Shown here: piece by piece, positions 50,893 to 59,779 of the stretch
Position numbering within the stretch: position 1 is the stretch's first letter
Layout of the letters: every line of letters starts with the position of its first letter
Source: an uncultured Bacteroides sp.
GTDB lineage: Bacteria > Bacteroidota > Bacteroidia > Bacteroidales > Bacteroidaceae
NCBI RefSeq assembly: GCF_959029255.1
Contig: NZ_CAUFUE010000003.1
Coordinates: 155,137 to 219,136, forward strand
Reading direction: 5' to 3'
Length of the DNA stretch: 64,000 nucleotides
The notes under the pieces: generated by a model
What the model was told of the DNA's origin: nothing
What the model saw: only the letters and a program-made list of their open reading frames with translations
Databases searched by the model: none
Program-made: the position numbers and the translations under genes

Positions 50893-51960
50893 CTAGACAC
50901 TAATCTCCCCACTACCGATGCAAAGACGGGAATCCTCATCATAAATGACTCCAAACTGCCCCGGAGCAATCCCCTGCAATCTATTCTCGGAAATAACGCG
51001 ATAGCCTGAACCCTCCTCTTGCAATAATCGTCCTTTCAGGAACTCCGGAGTATGCCGTATTTTGAACGTTACCGGTATTTCTCCTTTTATGTCCTCCCAC
51101 GGGTTTTCCGTAATAAAGTGGAAATCTTGAATCAAGAACCGGTAACCGTACTGTTTATCGGTATCATATCCGTGAGAAACATAAATCACATTCTCCGCTA
51201 TATCTTTCCGTACCACAAACCAGGGGCCTCCACTCAGGCCGAGCCCTTTGCGCTGGCCGATTGTATGAAACCAATAACCGCGATGCATACCTATCACCTT
51301 CCCTGTCTCCAACTCTACAATCTTTCCTTCCTTTTCACCCAGAAAACGACGGACAAAATCGTTATAATTGATTTTACCCAGAAAACAAATCCCCTGGCTA
51401 TCTCGCCGCCGGGCACTCGGCAGTCCCACATTACGGGCTATGTCACGCACCTCGTGTTTCATCAGCCCGCCTAACGGAAACAGAAGCTTGGAAACTTGCA
51501 AAGAATCTATCTGGGCAAGAAAATCAGTCTGGTCTTTTATAGAATCAAGTGCAGTGCCGAGCCAAGTCTTTCCATTCTGCCGCACGGTAGTTGCATAATG
51601 ACCGGTTGCAGTAAAATCGAAATCCTTGCCAACTTGCCTTTCAAAGCAACCGAACTTGATTAGTTTGTTGCACATCACATCCGGATTGGGGGTCAATCCG
51701 CAACGTACTTTGTCGATGGCATAAGCGGCTACGCTATCCCAATACTCACGATGCAAATCCACCACATCCAGTGAAAGCCCGTAACGACGGGCTATGGCTG
51801 ATGCAATCTCCAAATCCTCCTCGGCGGAGCAATCCATAAAATCGGCATCATCTTTCCCTATCTTTATGTAGAACAGGGAAGGACGATAACCTTGTTCACA
51901 AAGCAGATGCACGACAACCGAACTGTCAACACCTCCCGAAAGTAATACAGCAATATCCAT
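50893..51960 (-). CDS. mnmA: tRNA 2-thiouridine(34) synthase
   Basis: The 355-residue enzyme transfers sulfur to U34 of tRNA-Lys, -Glu and -Gln. It has the PP-loop LLSGGVDSSVVVHLL at the N-terminus and the two catalytic Cys in MCNKLIKFGCF and SQGICFLGKI. The later PDVMCN, HTIGQRKGLGLSGGPWFVV and CIGSGEIS stretches match MnmA. The gene is convergent with the LuxR-type regulator gene. Confidence 0.95.
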   Translation of the reverse strand: MDIAVLLSGGVDSSVVVHLLCEQGYRPSLFYIKIGKDDADFMDCSAEEDLEIASAIARRYGLSLDVVDLHREYWDSVAAYAIDKVRCGLTPNPDVMCNKLIKFGCFERQVGKDFDFTATGHYATTVRQNGKTWLGTALDSIKDQTDFLAQIDSLQVSKLLFPLGGLMKHEVRDIARNVGLPSARRRDSQGICFLGKINYNDFVRRFLGEKEGKIVELETGKVIGMHRGYWFHTIGQRKGLGLSGGPWFVVRKDIAENVIYVSHGYDTDKQYGYRFLIQDFHFITENPWEDIKGEIPVTFKIRHTPEFLKGRLLQEEGSGYRVISENRLQGIAPGQFGVIYDEDSRLCIGSGEISV

Positions 51961-52059
51961 TAATCAATTATCTAATTATCTTCTTCCATACAGGAAACTA
52001 CAAGCATCTATATATCAACCGTTTCCCCCTGAATATATCCGTCACATTTTTGCCTGTTC

Positions 52060-53346
52060 TCAGCACTTGTTCAATGCCTGCGACAAGTCTTCTAACAAAT
52101 CATCGATGTGTTCTGTTCCGATAGAAAGACGGATTGTTCCCGGTTTGATACCCTGTTCGGCCAACTCCCGCTCATTCAATTGCGAATGGGTAGTGGTGGC
52201 GGGATGGATAACCAGTGATTTCACATCCGCCACATTTGCCAGTAAAGAGAAAATCCGGAGGTTATCAATCAACCGATGAGCTTCTTCAACACCCCCTTTT
52301 ACCTCGAACGTAAAGATAGAGCCTGCTCCTTGAGGGAAATACTTCTCATAGAGAGCATGGTCGGGATGTTGCGGCAATGAAGGATGATTGACAGCGATAA
52401 CCTTAGAATGATTTTTCAGGAATTCGACTACTTTCAAAGCATTCTCCACATGGCGCTCCACACGAAGAGACAATGTTTCGAGTCCTTGCAACAGAATAAA
52501 AGCATTGAACGGACTGATAGTAGCCCCGGTATCTCGTAAAAGAACCGCCCGGATACGTACCGCGTATGCGGCAGAACCGGCAGCATCTACAAAACGAACA
52601 CCATGATAACTGGCATCAGGCTCAGTGAGTTGCGGGAATTTTCCAGAAGCCACCCAATCGAACTTACCACCATCTACAATGACACCTCCGAGGGATGTAC
52701 CATGACCACCTATAAATTTCGTGGCGGAATGTACCACAATATCCGCTCCATGTTCAATGGGACGAATCAGATAGGGAGTACCAAATGTATTATCAATAAT
52801 TAAAGGGATTTTATGACGATGGGCAATTTCGGCAACGGCTTCAATATCAATGATATTACAGTTAGGGTTTCCTAAGGTTTCAATAAATACGGCTTTCGTA
52901 TTCTCTTGAATGGCTGCTTCAAAGTTCGACAAATCAGACGGGTCAACAAATGTGGTGGTAACCCCATAACTTGGCAATGTATGCGCCAACAGATTATAAG
53001 TACCGCCGTAAATTGTTTTGGCAGCAACAATGTGGTCGCCTGCACGGGTGATGTTTTCGAAAGCGTATGTGATGGCTGCTGCACCGGAAGCTACCGCCAA
53101 ACCGGCAACACCCCCTTCAAGTGCTGCGACGCGTTGTTCAAAAACGCCTTGTGTAGAATTAGTCAACCGCCCATAGATATTACCTGCATCTTGCAGACCG
53201 AAGCGTGCCGCCGCATGTGCAGAGTCACGAAACACGTATGAGGTGGTCTGGTAAATGGGGACTGCACGGGCATCTGTTGCGGGATCCGGTTGTTCCTGCC
53301 CTACGTGAAGCTGTAAGGTCTCAAAATGCAATTTCTTTGTTTCCAT
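52060..53346 (-). CDS. metY: O-acetylhomoserine sulfhydrylase
   Basis: The 428-residue PLP enzyme of the Cys/Met-metabolism family makes homocysteine from O-acetylhomoserine and sulfide. Its product feeds MetH, encoded elsewhere in the window. Family features are FETLQLHVGQEQPDPATDAR at the N-terminus, SGAAAITYAFENI, the PLP Lys in VVHSATKFIGGHGTSLGG and TTHSQLNERELAEQGIKPG. The length fits MetY rather than the shorter cystathionine gamma-synthases (about 380 residues). Confidence 0.92.
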   Translation of the reverse strand: METKKLHFETLQLHVGQEQPDPATDARAVPIYQTTSYVFRDSAHAAARFGLQDAGNIYGRLTNSTQGVFEQRVAALEGGVAGLAVASGAAAITYAFENITRAGDHIVAAKTIYGGTYNLLAHTLPSYGVTTTFVDPSDLSNFEAAIQENTKAVFIETLGNPNCNIIDIEAVAEIAHRHKIPLIIDNTFGTPYLIRPIEHGADIVVHSATKFIGGHGTSLGGVIVDGGKFDWVASGKFPQLTEPDASYHGVRFVDAAGSAAYAVRIRAVLLRDTGATISPFNAFILLQGLETLSLRVERHVENALKVVEFLKNHSKVIAVNHPSLPQHPDHALYEKYFPQGAGSIFTFEVKGGVEEAHRLIDNLRIFSLLANVADVKSLVIHPATTTHSQLNERELAEQGIKPGTIRLSIGTEHIDDLLEDLSQALNKC

Positions 53347-53482
53347 TGTCGTCTGTATTTTAATGGTTAATAATCATTCCTATCTTCTGATGTCGCAAAG
53401 ATAGAGGGAGAAAGCAAAGCAACCAATGACACAGTATAGGGAATTTTATACCATATTTATGGTAGATAAGCGAACTATTCGC

Positions 53483-53490
53483 TATTTTTG
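53483..53490 (+). promoter_or_regulatory. -7 box upstream of the S41-family gene
   Basis: TATTTTTG fits TAnnTTTG. It lies 12 bases before the ATG at 53503 and supports a start at 53503 or at the ATG at 53518. Confidence 0.55.
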
Positions 53491-53502
53491 CAACGAAAAT
53501 CA

Positions 53503-54882
53503 ATGAAAAAGATACTGATGAAGAGAAAAAACCTGCTGCTTATCCCTCTATTGGGAGTTGTTGCACTAACGACACTACTTTCCTGCGGACAAGACCGTTG
53601 GCCTGAATATTATCCTCTGACAGGAAGAGATTTATGGATAGACAGCGTGATGCGACAAGATTATCTGTGGTATGAGGATATCCCTTCACCGAAGAAGCTG
53701 AATTATTTTCAGGAACCGGCAACTTTCTTGAAAAGTCTTTTGTCTCCTAATGATAAAGGATATTCCACTGTAGATACCTTATACAGTACCCCTATGACAA
53801 GCTATGGTTTCGACTATAACTTATATAAACTGGCTACGAGCGATACAGTCTACAACGCCCTTATTTCATACGTTATCCCGGACTCTCCGGCTGCCAACGC
53901 CGGACTGGAACGGGGTGAATGGATCATGCTAATTGACGGTGACTCTATTACCAAAAAAACAGAGAAACTATTGGTAGACGGAGGCAGCCGTGAGTTGCTT
54001 ATCGGAAAATATGTGGTTCAAAAAGATGAAGAAGACAAAGAAGTAGGCGTCATTCAATCGGACCGGGATGTTAATCTTCCCGCTGCCCGTGCAGTAACGG
54101 ACAATGCTATTCATGCCCGCCGTATCTTCATGATTCAGAATACAAACTTGATTGTCGGTTATTTGGCATATAATCAATTTGTCCCCGGCCCCACTGACGG
54201 CAGCCAGGACTACAATGCCGTACTGAAAAGTTTTTCTTCAGAATGTAAAGAGGCAGGTGTCAACAACTTCATACTTGACTTGCGCTACAATGCGGGTGGC
54301 GAAATGGAGTGCGTGCAACTTCTGGGAGATATACTTGTCCCTGCCGACAAACTGGACAGCCCGTTGGCTTTTTTACAATATAATGACAAACAAAGCGCAA
54401 AGAACCGGGATCTCATATTGGACACCCAACTGTTGCAGGGAGGTGCCAATCTGAACCTGTCCACCCTTTACGTCATTACCAGCGGAACGACCGCCGGCGC
54501 TGCGGAAATGCTTATTAACTGTTTGAAACCGTATATGAACGTTATTCTCGTGGGACAGACTACGAAAGGAGAAAACGTGGGAACCGCCTCTTATCTGAAC
54601 CCTCAATACCCTTGGGTTCTTCGTCCGGTTGTATGCGAAGTATTCAATGCTGAAGGCGAGTCTGATTATGCCGCAGGATTTAAACCCGATTACTCAATCA
54701 ACGAAACGTCTTACCTGGCAAACTACCTCCCCTTAGGAAATCCGGACGAAGTATTGCTAAACACGGCATTGCAACTGATTGCCGGTAATATAGAATCGCC
54801 AAAGCCAAGCAATACACGCATGACACTTGGCAAAAGCGTCACGATGAAACGGAATGTCCGCAAGGGCTTGATTTTAAAATAA
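53503..54882 (+). CDS. S41-family peptidase-like lipoprotein, catalytic Ser apparently lost
   Basis: From 53503 the protein has 459 residues. A signal peptide with lipobox (LLSCG) is followed by an N-terminal helical part, a PDZ-like domain (PDSPAANAGLERGEWIMLIDG) and an S41 catalytic domain (about 220-400). The expected nucleophile motif of the T-A-S-A-S-E type reads TTAGAAEMLINCLKPY, with Gly at the Ser position, although the Lys region (GQTTKGENVG) is retained. It may therefore be a pseudoprotease or bind peptides only. The DUF4595-like lipoprotein gene follows seven bases later. Confidence 0.8.
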   Translation: MKKILMKRKNLLLIPLLGVVALTTLLSCGQDRWPEYYPLTGRDLWIDSVMRQDYLWYEDIPSPKKLNYFQEPATFLKSLLSPNDKGYSTVDTLYSTPMTSYGFDYNLYKLATSDTVYNALISYVIPDSPAANAGLERGEWIMLIDGDSITKKTEKLLVDGGSRELLIGKYVVQKDEEDKEVGVIQSDRDVNLPAARAVTDNAIHARRIFMIQNTNLIVGYLAYNQFVPGPTDGSQDYNAVLKSFSSECKEAGVNNFILDLRYNAGGEMECVQLLGDILVPADKLDSPLAFLQYNDKQSAKNRDLILDTQLLQGGANLNLSTLYVITSGTTAGAAEMLINCLKPYMNVILVGQTTKGENVGTASYLNPQYPWVLRPVVCEVFNAEGESDYAAGFKPDYSINETSYLANYLPLGNPDEVLLNTALQLIAGNIESPKPSNTRMTLGKSVTMKRNVRKGLILK

Positions 54883-54888
54883 AAAATA

Positions 54889-55743
54889 ATGAAAAAAATA
54901 ATCTTTGCCCTTTCACTTCTCTTTGTGGGAATGACGGCTTGTGATAATAATGAAGACCCGGATAATGGAAAACCAAATGGCAACTACCCAACGGTTTCTT
55001 TTTCTAAAATCCAATTGTCGGAAGATAGTTCTATAGAGGGAACTCCTACAGTTACCACTACTCAGACTTATTTATACAATCAAGGTAGAGTGACAGATTT
55101 CAATACTTTGCAAAAGTATACGGTAGCAGGTGAAACAACAGAAATGAAATCGGCTACGACTATTGTTTATGACGACAATCATCAAGCCATTGTGACCGAT
55201 GAATACGGAAATGTTTCCACCTATACATTGAACGATAAAGGATATGCCACAAAATGTATACGGCAAGAAGTGGGTACTACACGCACCTATACTTTCTCTT
55301 ATATCATAAACACGGAAGATAAATATTATCTGAAGAAGATAACGGAAAGCACGAAGGAGGGAGAAATTTACGCTTCTATCGATGTTGATTATGAAATATA
55401 CAGAGCGTTACGTATTACCCAAAAGGTGGATACATACGAACAAAAGTATACTGCGACTACTTCTCCCGATAATGAAATTGCAAATCTATCGGAGATACCC
55501 TGCTTATTCTTAGCAGAGTTATATCCGATGTCATTGCACTCGGCAGCTCTTTATGGTAAACTATTGGGAGAACCGTTCGATACATTGATAACCCAGATTA
55601 TACCCGATGGGAATGCGGTAAACAACGAAATAACCCATTACAGCTATAAAACTAACAGCAACGGCATCGTTACATCTTGCAATGAAACTATAAATAGTGG
55701 TGGTTCAGACTACTACCGTACCGTAAAATATGTAATTGAATAG
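54889..55743 (+). CDS. DUF4595-like lipoprotein
   Basis: The 284-residue protein has a lipobox at VGMTACDNNED followed by an acidic stretch. The rest consists of beta-hairpin repeats of the Y-D type (YLYNQGRVTDF, TIVYDDNHQAIVTDEYGN, STYTLNDKGYATKC), which fits the DUF4595 family of Bacteroides lipoproteins. It follows the S41-like gene by seven bases and is probably its partner. Its stop abuts the stop of the convergent esterase gene with no spacer. Confidence 0.7.
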   Translation: MKKIIFALSLLFVGMTACDNNEDPDNGKPNGNYPTVSFSKIQLSEDSSIEGTPTVTTTQTYLYNQGRVTDFNTLQKYTVAGETTEMKSATTIVYDDNHQAIVTDEYGNVSTYTLNDKGYATKCIRQEVGTTRTYTFSYIINTEDKYYLKKITESTKEGEIYASIDVDYEIYRALRITQKVDTYEQKYTATTSPDNEIANLSEIPCLFLAELYPMSLHSAALYGKLLGEPFDTLITQIIPDGNAVNNEITHYSYKTNSNGIVTSCNETINSGGSDYYRTVKYVIE

Positions 55744-56562
55744 CTATTTTTTGAAGAACTTACAGAAAAACAGTATTTGATAATCAATAGAATTATTCCA
55801 ATACTTACCGTTATGGGCTCCGGGACGGGTGATGAAGTCATGGTCGATATTGCGCGCCAGCAAGCGTTTATGAAACTCTTTATTCACTTCAAGGAAGAAA
55901 TCACTTTCACCGCAATCTATTATCAATGCTAAATCTCCATTTTCAATCTTATCTATTTGATTGATGACGGTATGGGCATCCCAAGATGTCTTGTTAGCAG
56001 CAAATTCACCTAACTGCTCATTCATCTTCCAGTTCATAGGGAAAGGACGGATATCTACTCCCCCACTCGTGCTACCGGCAGCACCAAACACATCCTTATG
56101 ACGAAATGCGTTCCACAGAGCTCCATGCCCTCCCATGCTAAGACCGGCGATGGCACGCCCTTTCTTATCAGGTATGGTGGCGTAATGTGTATCGGTGTAG
56201 TTTACCAATTCCGAGGATACAAAAGTTTCATAGCGATACTCAGGATTCTTCGGGCTATCCCAATACCAACTGTTTTTTCCATCGGGACATGCGAAGATAA
56301 TACCTTTTTCATCAGCAATCTCTTTGAGTTCAGGCTTCAATAACAACCAACTTTCAGCCTTCCCGCCATAACCATGCAAAAGATAAATCACCGGGCACTG
56401 CCGTGCATCCTGTCCGATAGCTTTATCGGGAATGACATATACCACTTTGATACCTTTCTTCATGGACGGACTTTGTACGTTTATCGTATCTACACGTGCG
56501 GCCTGCACTGTCAGAGCAGGCAATATCAGCAAAAAGCTGAATAAAATTAACTTGCTTTTCAT
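55744..56562 (-). CDS. Secreted alpha/beta-hydrolase esterase (esterase D / CE1-like)
   Basis: The 272-residue protein has a signal peptide ending VQAA and the alpha/beta-hydrolase core. The oxyanion region is in VIYLLHGYGGKAESW, the nucleophile in AIAGLSMGGHGALWNAF, the acidic residue in IIDCGESDFFLEVNKEF and the His in TRPGAHNGKYWNNSI. Proteins of this kind are feruloyl or acetylxylan esterases (CE1) or trehalose-mycolyl-like acyltransferases. In Bacteroides they often trim plant cell-wall side chains. The nearby GH2 and pectate lyase genes are consistent but not in an operon with it. Confidence 0.85.
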   Translation of the reverse strand: MKSKLILFSFLLILPALTVQAARVDTINVQSPSMKKGIKVVYVIPDKAIGQDARQCPVIYLLHGYGGKAESWLLLKPELKEIADEKGIIFACPDGKNSWYWDSPKNPEYRYETFVSSELVNYTDTHYATIPDKKGRAIAGLSMGGHGALWNAFRHKDVFGAAGSTSGGVDIRPFPMNWKMNEQLGEFAANKTSWDAHTVINQIDKIENGDLALIIDCGESDFFLEVNKEFHKRLLARNIDHDFITRPGAHNGKYWNNSIDYQILFFCKFFKK

Positions 56563-56615
56563 TGTTTAATCTTCTTAAGAGATGACAATATTAACAATAA
56601 ATATCTGAAAAACGT

Positions 56616-56623
56616 TATCTTTG
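56616..56623 (+). promoter_or_regulatory. -7 box upstream of the CNNM/CorC gene
   Basis: TATCTTTG matches TAnnTTTG and lies 25 bases before the ATG at 56649. Confidence 0.6.
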
Positions 56624-56648
56624 CGCATAAACTATTCGTAATTTCAAT

Positions 56649-57941
56649 ATGGAATTCATTATTATTCTATTTCTACTTATCTTGAACGGCATTTTTGCCA
56701 TGTATGAAATAGCCTTAGTCTCATCCAGCAAAGCACGCTTGGAAACTTCAGCAAGCAAAGGAAACAAAAGAGCCAAAGGAGTTTTAAAACAATTGGAAGA
56801 ACCGGAGAAATTCCTTTCGACCATTCAAATCGGTATCACTCTGATTGGTATTATATCCGGTGCATACGGTGGTGCCACCATTGCTCATGATGTAAAACCA
56901 CTGTTCGACCTGATTCCGGGAGCTGCCGCATACGCTGACACGCTTGCCATGGTTACAGTAGTGGCCGCCATCACTTATCTCTCACTCATCATCGGTGAGT
57001 TAGTGCCTAAATCCCTAGCCCTGAACAACCCCGAGAAATGGGCTACAATGCTCAGTCCTTTTATGATTGTGCTGACTAAGATTTCTTATCCGTTCGTATG
57101 TCTGCTTAGTGCATCTACTAAATTAATGAATAAGCTCATCGGGCTGAACAACGATGAGGAACGGCAGATGACGCAAGATGAACTGAAAATGATTTTGCAT
57201 CAAAGTTCGGAACAAGGAGTTATTGATAAGGAGGAAACCGAGATGCTGCGTGATGTATTCCGTTTCTCGGACAAGAGAGCCAATGACTTGATGACCCACC
57301 GCCGAGATATTGTCGTACTCCATCCTACGGATACGCAAGAAGAGGTACTACGCATTATCCGTGAAGAACATTTCAGTAAATATCTATTAGTAGAAAGGGG
57401 TAAAGATGAGGTTATCGGAGTTGTTTCCGTAAAGGATATCATACTTATGATAGGTAACGACCAACCGTTTAATTTGCGGGATATTGCACGCCCTCCCCTG
57501 TTTATTCCCGAAAGTTTATATGCAAAGAAAGTTTTAGAGCTCTTTAAGAAGAACAAAAACAAGTTCGGAGTTGTTGTTAACGAGTATGGAAATACAGAAG
57601 GTATCATCACTTTGCACGATTTGACAGAAAGCATCTTCGGTGACATCTTGGAAGAAAACGAAACGGAAGAAGAAGAAATTGTGATCAGACAAGATGGTTC
57701 AATGCTGGTGGAAGCTTCAATGAATATAGATGATTTTATGGAAGCAATGGGCATTTTGAGCTATGATGACCTGAAAGAGGAGGATTTTACCACCCTAAGC
57801 GGTCTTGCCATGTTCCTTATAGGACGGGTACCAAAAGCCGGTGACCTGTTCAGTTATAAAAACCTGGATTTTGAAATAGTGGATATGGATCGCGGAAGAG
57901 TGGATAAACTACTCGTTATAAAACGGGATAATGAAGAATAA
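56649..57941 (+). CDS. Hemolysin-family CNNM/CorC membrane protein
   Basis: The 430-residue protein has a DUF21/CNNM transmembrane domain (about 1-190, helices near 2-22, 55-80, 95-118 and 130-150). Two CBS domains follow (about 205-330, beginning MTHRRDIVVLHPTDTQEEVL), then a C-terminal CorC/HlyC FAD-like domain (about 345-428, TTLSGLAMFLIGRVP). CNNM/CorC proteins take part in Mg2+ or Co2+ homeostasis. The hemolysin name is historical. It stands alone with its own promoter box. Confidence 0.92.
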   Translation: MEFIIILFLLILNGIFAMYEIALVSSSKARLETSASKGNKRAKGVLKQLEEPEKFLSTIQIGITLIGIISGAYGGATIAHDVKPLFDLIPGAAAYADTLAMVTVVAAITYLSLIIGELVPKSLALNNPEKWATMLSPFMIVLTKISYPFVCLLSASTKLMNKLIGLNNDEERQMTQDELKMILHQSSEQGVIDKEETEMLRDVFRFSDKRANDLMTHRRDIVVLHPTDTQEEVLRIIREEHFSKYLLVERGKDEVIGVVSVKDIILMIGNDQPFNLRDIARPPLFIPESLYAKKVLELFKKNKNKFGVVVNEYGNTEGIITLHDLTESIFGDILEENETEEEEIVIRQDGSMLVEASMNIDDFMEAMGILSYDDLKEEDFTTLSGLAMFLIGRVPKAGDLFSYKNLDFEIVDMDRGRVDKLLVIKRDNEE

Positions 57942-57986
57942 TCACGCTGTGAGCGTCTTTATATATTAACTTAAACTATTAAAGCA

Positions 57987-58460
57987 ATGAAAAAAGTAAT
58001 GATGTTTGTAGCTATTGCAGCTGCATTGGTATCCTGCCAATCAAAAGGAAATCAAAACAATGGCGCAATGGATGAAGGTGTAATGGCTGTTGCCGGTAAC
58101 GATTCTTCCGCTGTAGCTGTATACGAAGGAATTCTACCTGCTGCCGACGGCCCGGGCATTCAGTATGTATTGAGTGTAGATAGTGTTGGCCCTGATGGCG
58201 AATGCGGTTATACATTGGTTACTACTTATCTGGATGCAGCCGGACAAGGACAAGATAAGACTTTTACTTCTAAAGGCAAAAGTAAGCTTATCCAGAAAGA
58301 TGTAAATAACAAGAAGAAAACAGCTTATCAGTTGACTCCTGACAATGGCGAAGCTCCTGTGTACTTTGTTGTGGTAAACGATACTACTTTGCGTTTGGTC
58401 AATGACAGCCTGCAAGAAGCAGTAAGTGATTTAAATTATGATATTATTCAAGTGAAATAA
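57987..58460 (+). CDS. NlpE-like lipoprotein
   Basis: The 157-residue protein has a lipobox in AAALVSCQSKG and a small beta-barrel domain with VYEGILPAADGPGIQYVLSV, GYTLVTTYLDAAGQGQDKTF and VYFVVVNDTTLRLVND, which fits the NlpE N-terminal domain family. In E. coli NlpE links surface sensing and copper to Cpx signalling. Bacteroides homologues lack that context. A strong terminator follows at 58482-58517. Confidence 0.85.
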   Translation: MKKVMMFVAIAAALVSCQSKGNQNNGAMDEGVMAVAGNDSSAVAVYEGILPAADGPGIQYVLSVDSVGPDGECGYTLVTTYLDAAGQGQDKTFTSKGKSKLIQKDVNNKKKTAYQLTPDNGEAPVYFVVVNDTTLRLVNDSLQEAVSDLNYDIIQVK

Positions 58461-58481
58461 ATAATAGCCCATATTCTTTTT

Positions 58482-58517
58482 AAAGGGACTGAGTTTTGTC
58501 AACTCAGTCCCTTTTTC
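58482..58517 (+). terminator. Intrinsic terminator after the NlpE-like gene
   Basis: AAAGGGACTGAGTT and AACTCAGTCCCTTT pair perfectly around TTGTC and run into TTTTTC. Confidence 0.92.
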
Positions 58518-58613
58518 ATATAAAAAACATTCATTTTAATATCAAAATTGTATTTTGAGACAAAAAAGCAAAGTATTGGGACAATATTGAAAGCAATTTA
58601 TTGAGTACGCCCC

Positions 58614-58621
58614 TATCTTTG
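58614..58621 (+). promoter_or_regulatory. -7 box upstream of the UroD-family gene
   Basis: TATCTTTG matches TAnnTTTG and lies 31 bases before the ATG at 58653. The -33 element is not evident. Confidence 0.55.
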
Positions 58622-58652
58622 CAATAACGAAACTGATAAATGAGAAACACAA

Positions 58653-59654
58653 ATGAAAAAGTTATTCTTCATATTACTTTGCATTACTACTTTAGTACAG
58701 GCACAAATCCCGACCAATAAACGGGAAGTGATGCAGCAGTTTCTGGATGGGACTTTGGATAAATCATATATACCTTGTGCTTTCTTTATGCATTTCGGTA
58801 AAGATGCTAAAGTCGGAGATAATGCAGTCAACGCTCACTTGAGATACTTTTTGTCGACAGGAATGGATTTCGTTAAAATCCAGTTTGAACAAGGGTATGG
58901 ACGTATCCGTATTGAAAAAGCAGAAGATTGGGATTTAATAAGACCTCTGCCTGCCGACTTTTTTAAGCCTACATTAGATATAGTAAAAGGAATATACGAT
59001 ATCGCCGGAACTAATGCAATGGTTCTTCCAACAGTGTATTCCCCTTTTCAAATGCTAATTCAAAGCGTGGGGGCAAAAACAGTGGTAGCTTATGCTACTA
59101 AAGAACCGGAACGAATTAAACGTGCGCTTGAATATTTCACTGAAGCTTTAATAGGATATGTAAAAGCTTGCAAAGAGATTGGAGTAGATGGTTTCTACAC
59201 TCCTACTCAGGGAGGTGAACAAAAATTCTATAAAATAGCTGATTTCTTTGAGACATTTGTTAAACCGTATGACTTGAGGGTTATGAAGGAATGCAACACA
59301 AACACAAAATTAAATATTCTCCACATTTGCGACTATGAGGGCAGTTATGATGATTTAACACGATTTACATCGTATCCGGGACAAATTGTCAATGCTCCCA
59401 TAGAAGTAAATGGCAAATTATTCAGTCTACAAGATTGCGAAAAGCTGTTTAAACGTCCTGCAATGGGTGGTTTATATAGGAAAGGGACAATCTTAGAAGG
59501 AACTGTAAATGAAGTTATTCAAGAAGTAAACACATTAAAACACGATTTGATAGGTAAACGCTTCATATTAGGAGCGGATTGCACAATTTTGCCCAAAACC
59601 CCAATGGATAACGTAAGGGCTGCAATACAAACATCACATCATACTCACAAATAA
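58653..59654 (+). CDS. Exported uroporphyrinogen decarboxylase-family protein
   Basis: The 333-residue protein starts with a signal peptide (MKKLFFILLCITTLVQAQ), which cytosolic UroD does not have. The remainder has the URO-D/methyltransferase barrel pattern: a start of the type REVMQQFLDGTLDKSY, AFFMHFGKDAK, TVYSPFQMLIQSVGA, ERIKRALEYFTEALIGYVKACKEIGVDGFYTP and the C-terminal KRFILGADCTIL. Relatives include the corrinoid methyltransferases MtaA/MtbA/CmuA. Which methyl or tetrapyrrole substrate is met in the periplasm is unknown. It ends at a bidirectional terminator before the GH2 gene. Confidence 0.72.
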   Translation: MKKLFFILLCITTLVQAQIPTNKREVMQQFLDGTLDKSYIPCAFFMHFGKDAKVGDNAVNAHLRYFLSTGMDFVKIQFEQGYGRIRIEKAEDWDLIRPLPADFFKPTLDIVKGIYDIAGTNAMVLPTVYSPFQMLIQSVGAKTVVAYATKEPERIKRALEYFTEALIGYVKACKEIGVDGFYTPTQGGEQKFYKIADFFETFVKPYDLRVMKECNTNTKLNILHICDYEGSYDDLTRFTSYPGQIVNAPIEVNGKLFSLQDCEKLFKRPAMGGLYRKGTILEGTVNEVIQEVNTLKHDLIGKRFILGADCTILPKTPMDNVRAAIQTSHHTHK

Positions 59655-59732
59655 TTCATAGGCTTTTTAAATTCGTAGTTAGTTGATAGGTATTATCTCA
59701 TAGATTGATTATTTTTGGTTAGATTGTTTGGA

Positions 59733-59765
59733 AAAGCGGATGTTGTGAGACATCCGCTTTTTATT
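59733..59765. terminator. Terminator between the UroD-family and GH2 genes
   Basis: AAAGCGGATGT and ACATCCGCTTT pair around TGTGAG and are followed by TTTTAT. It can serve both converging genes. Confidence 0.88.
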
Positions 59766-59779
59766 TGTTATCAACAATC

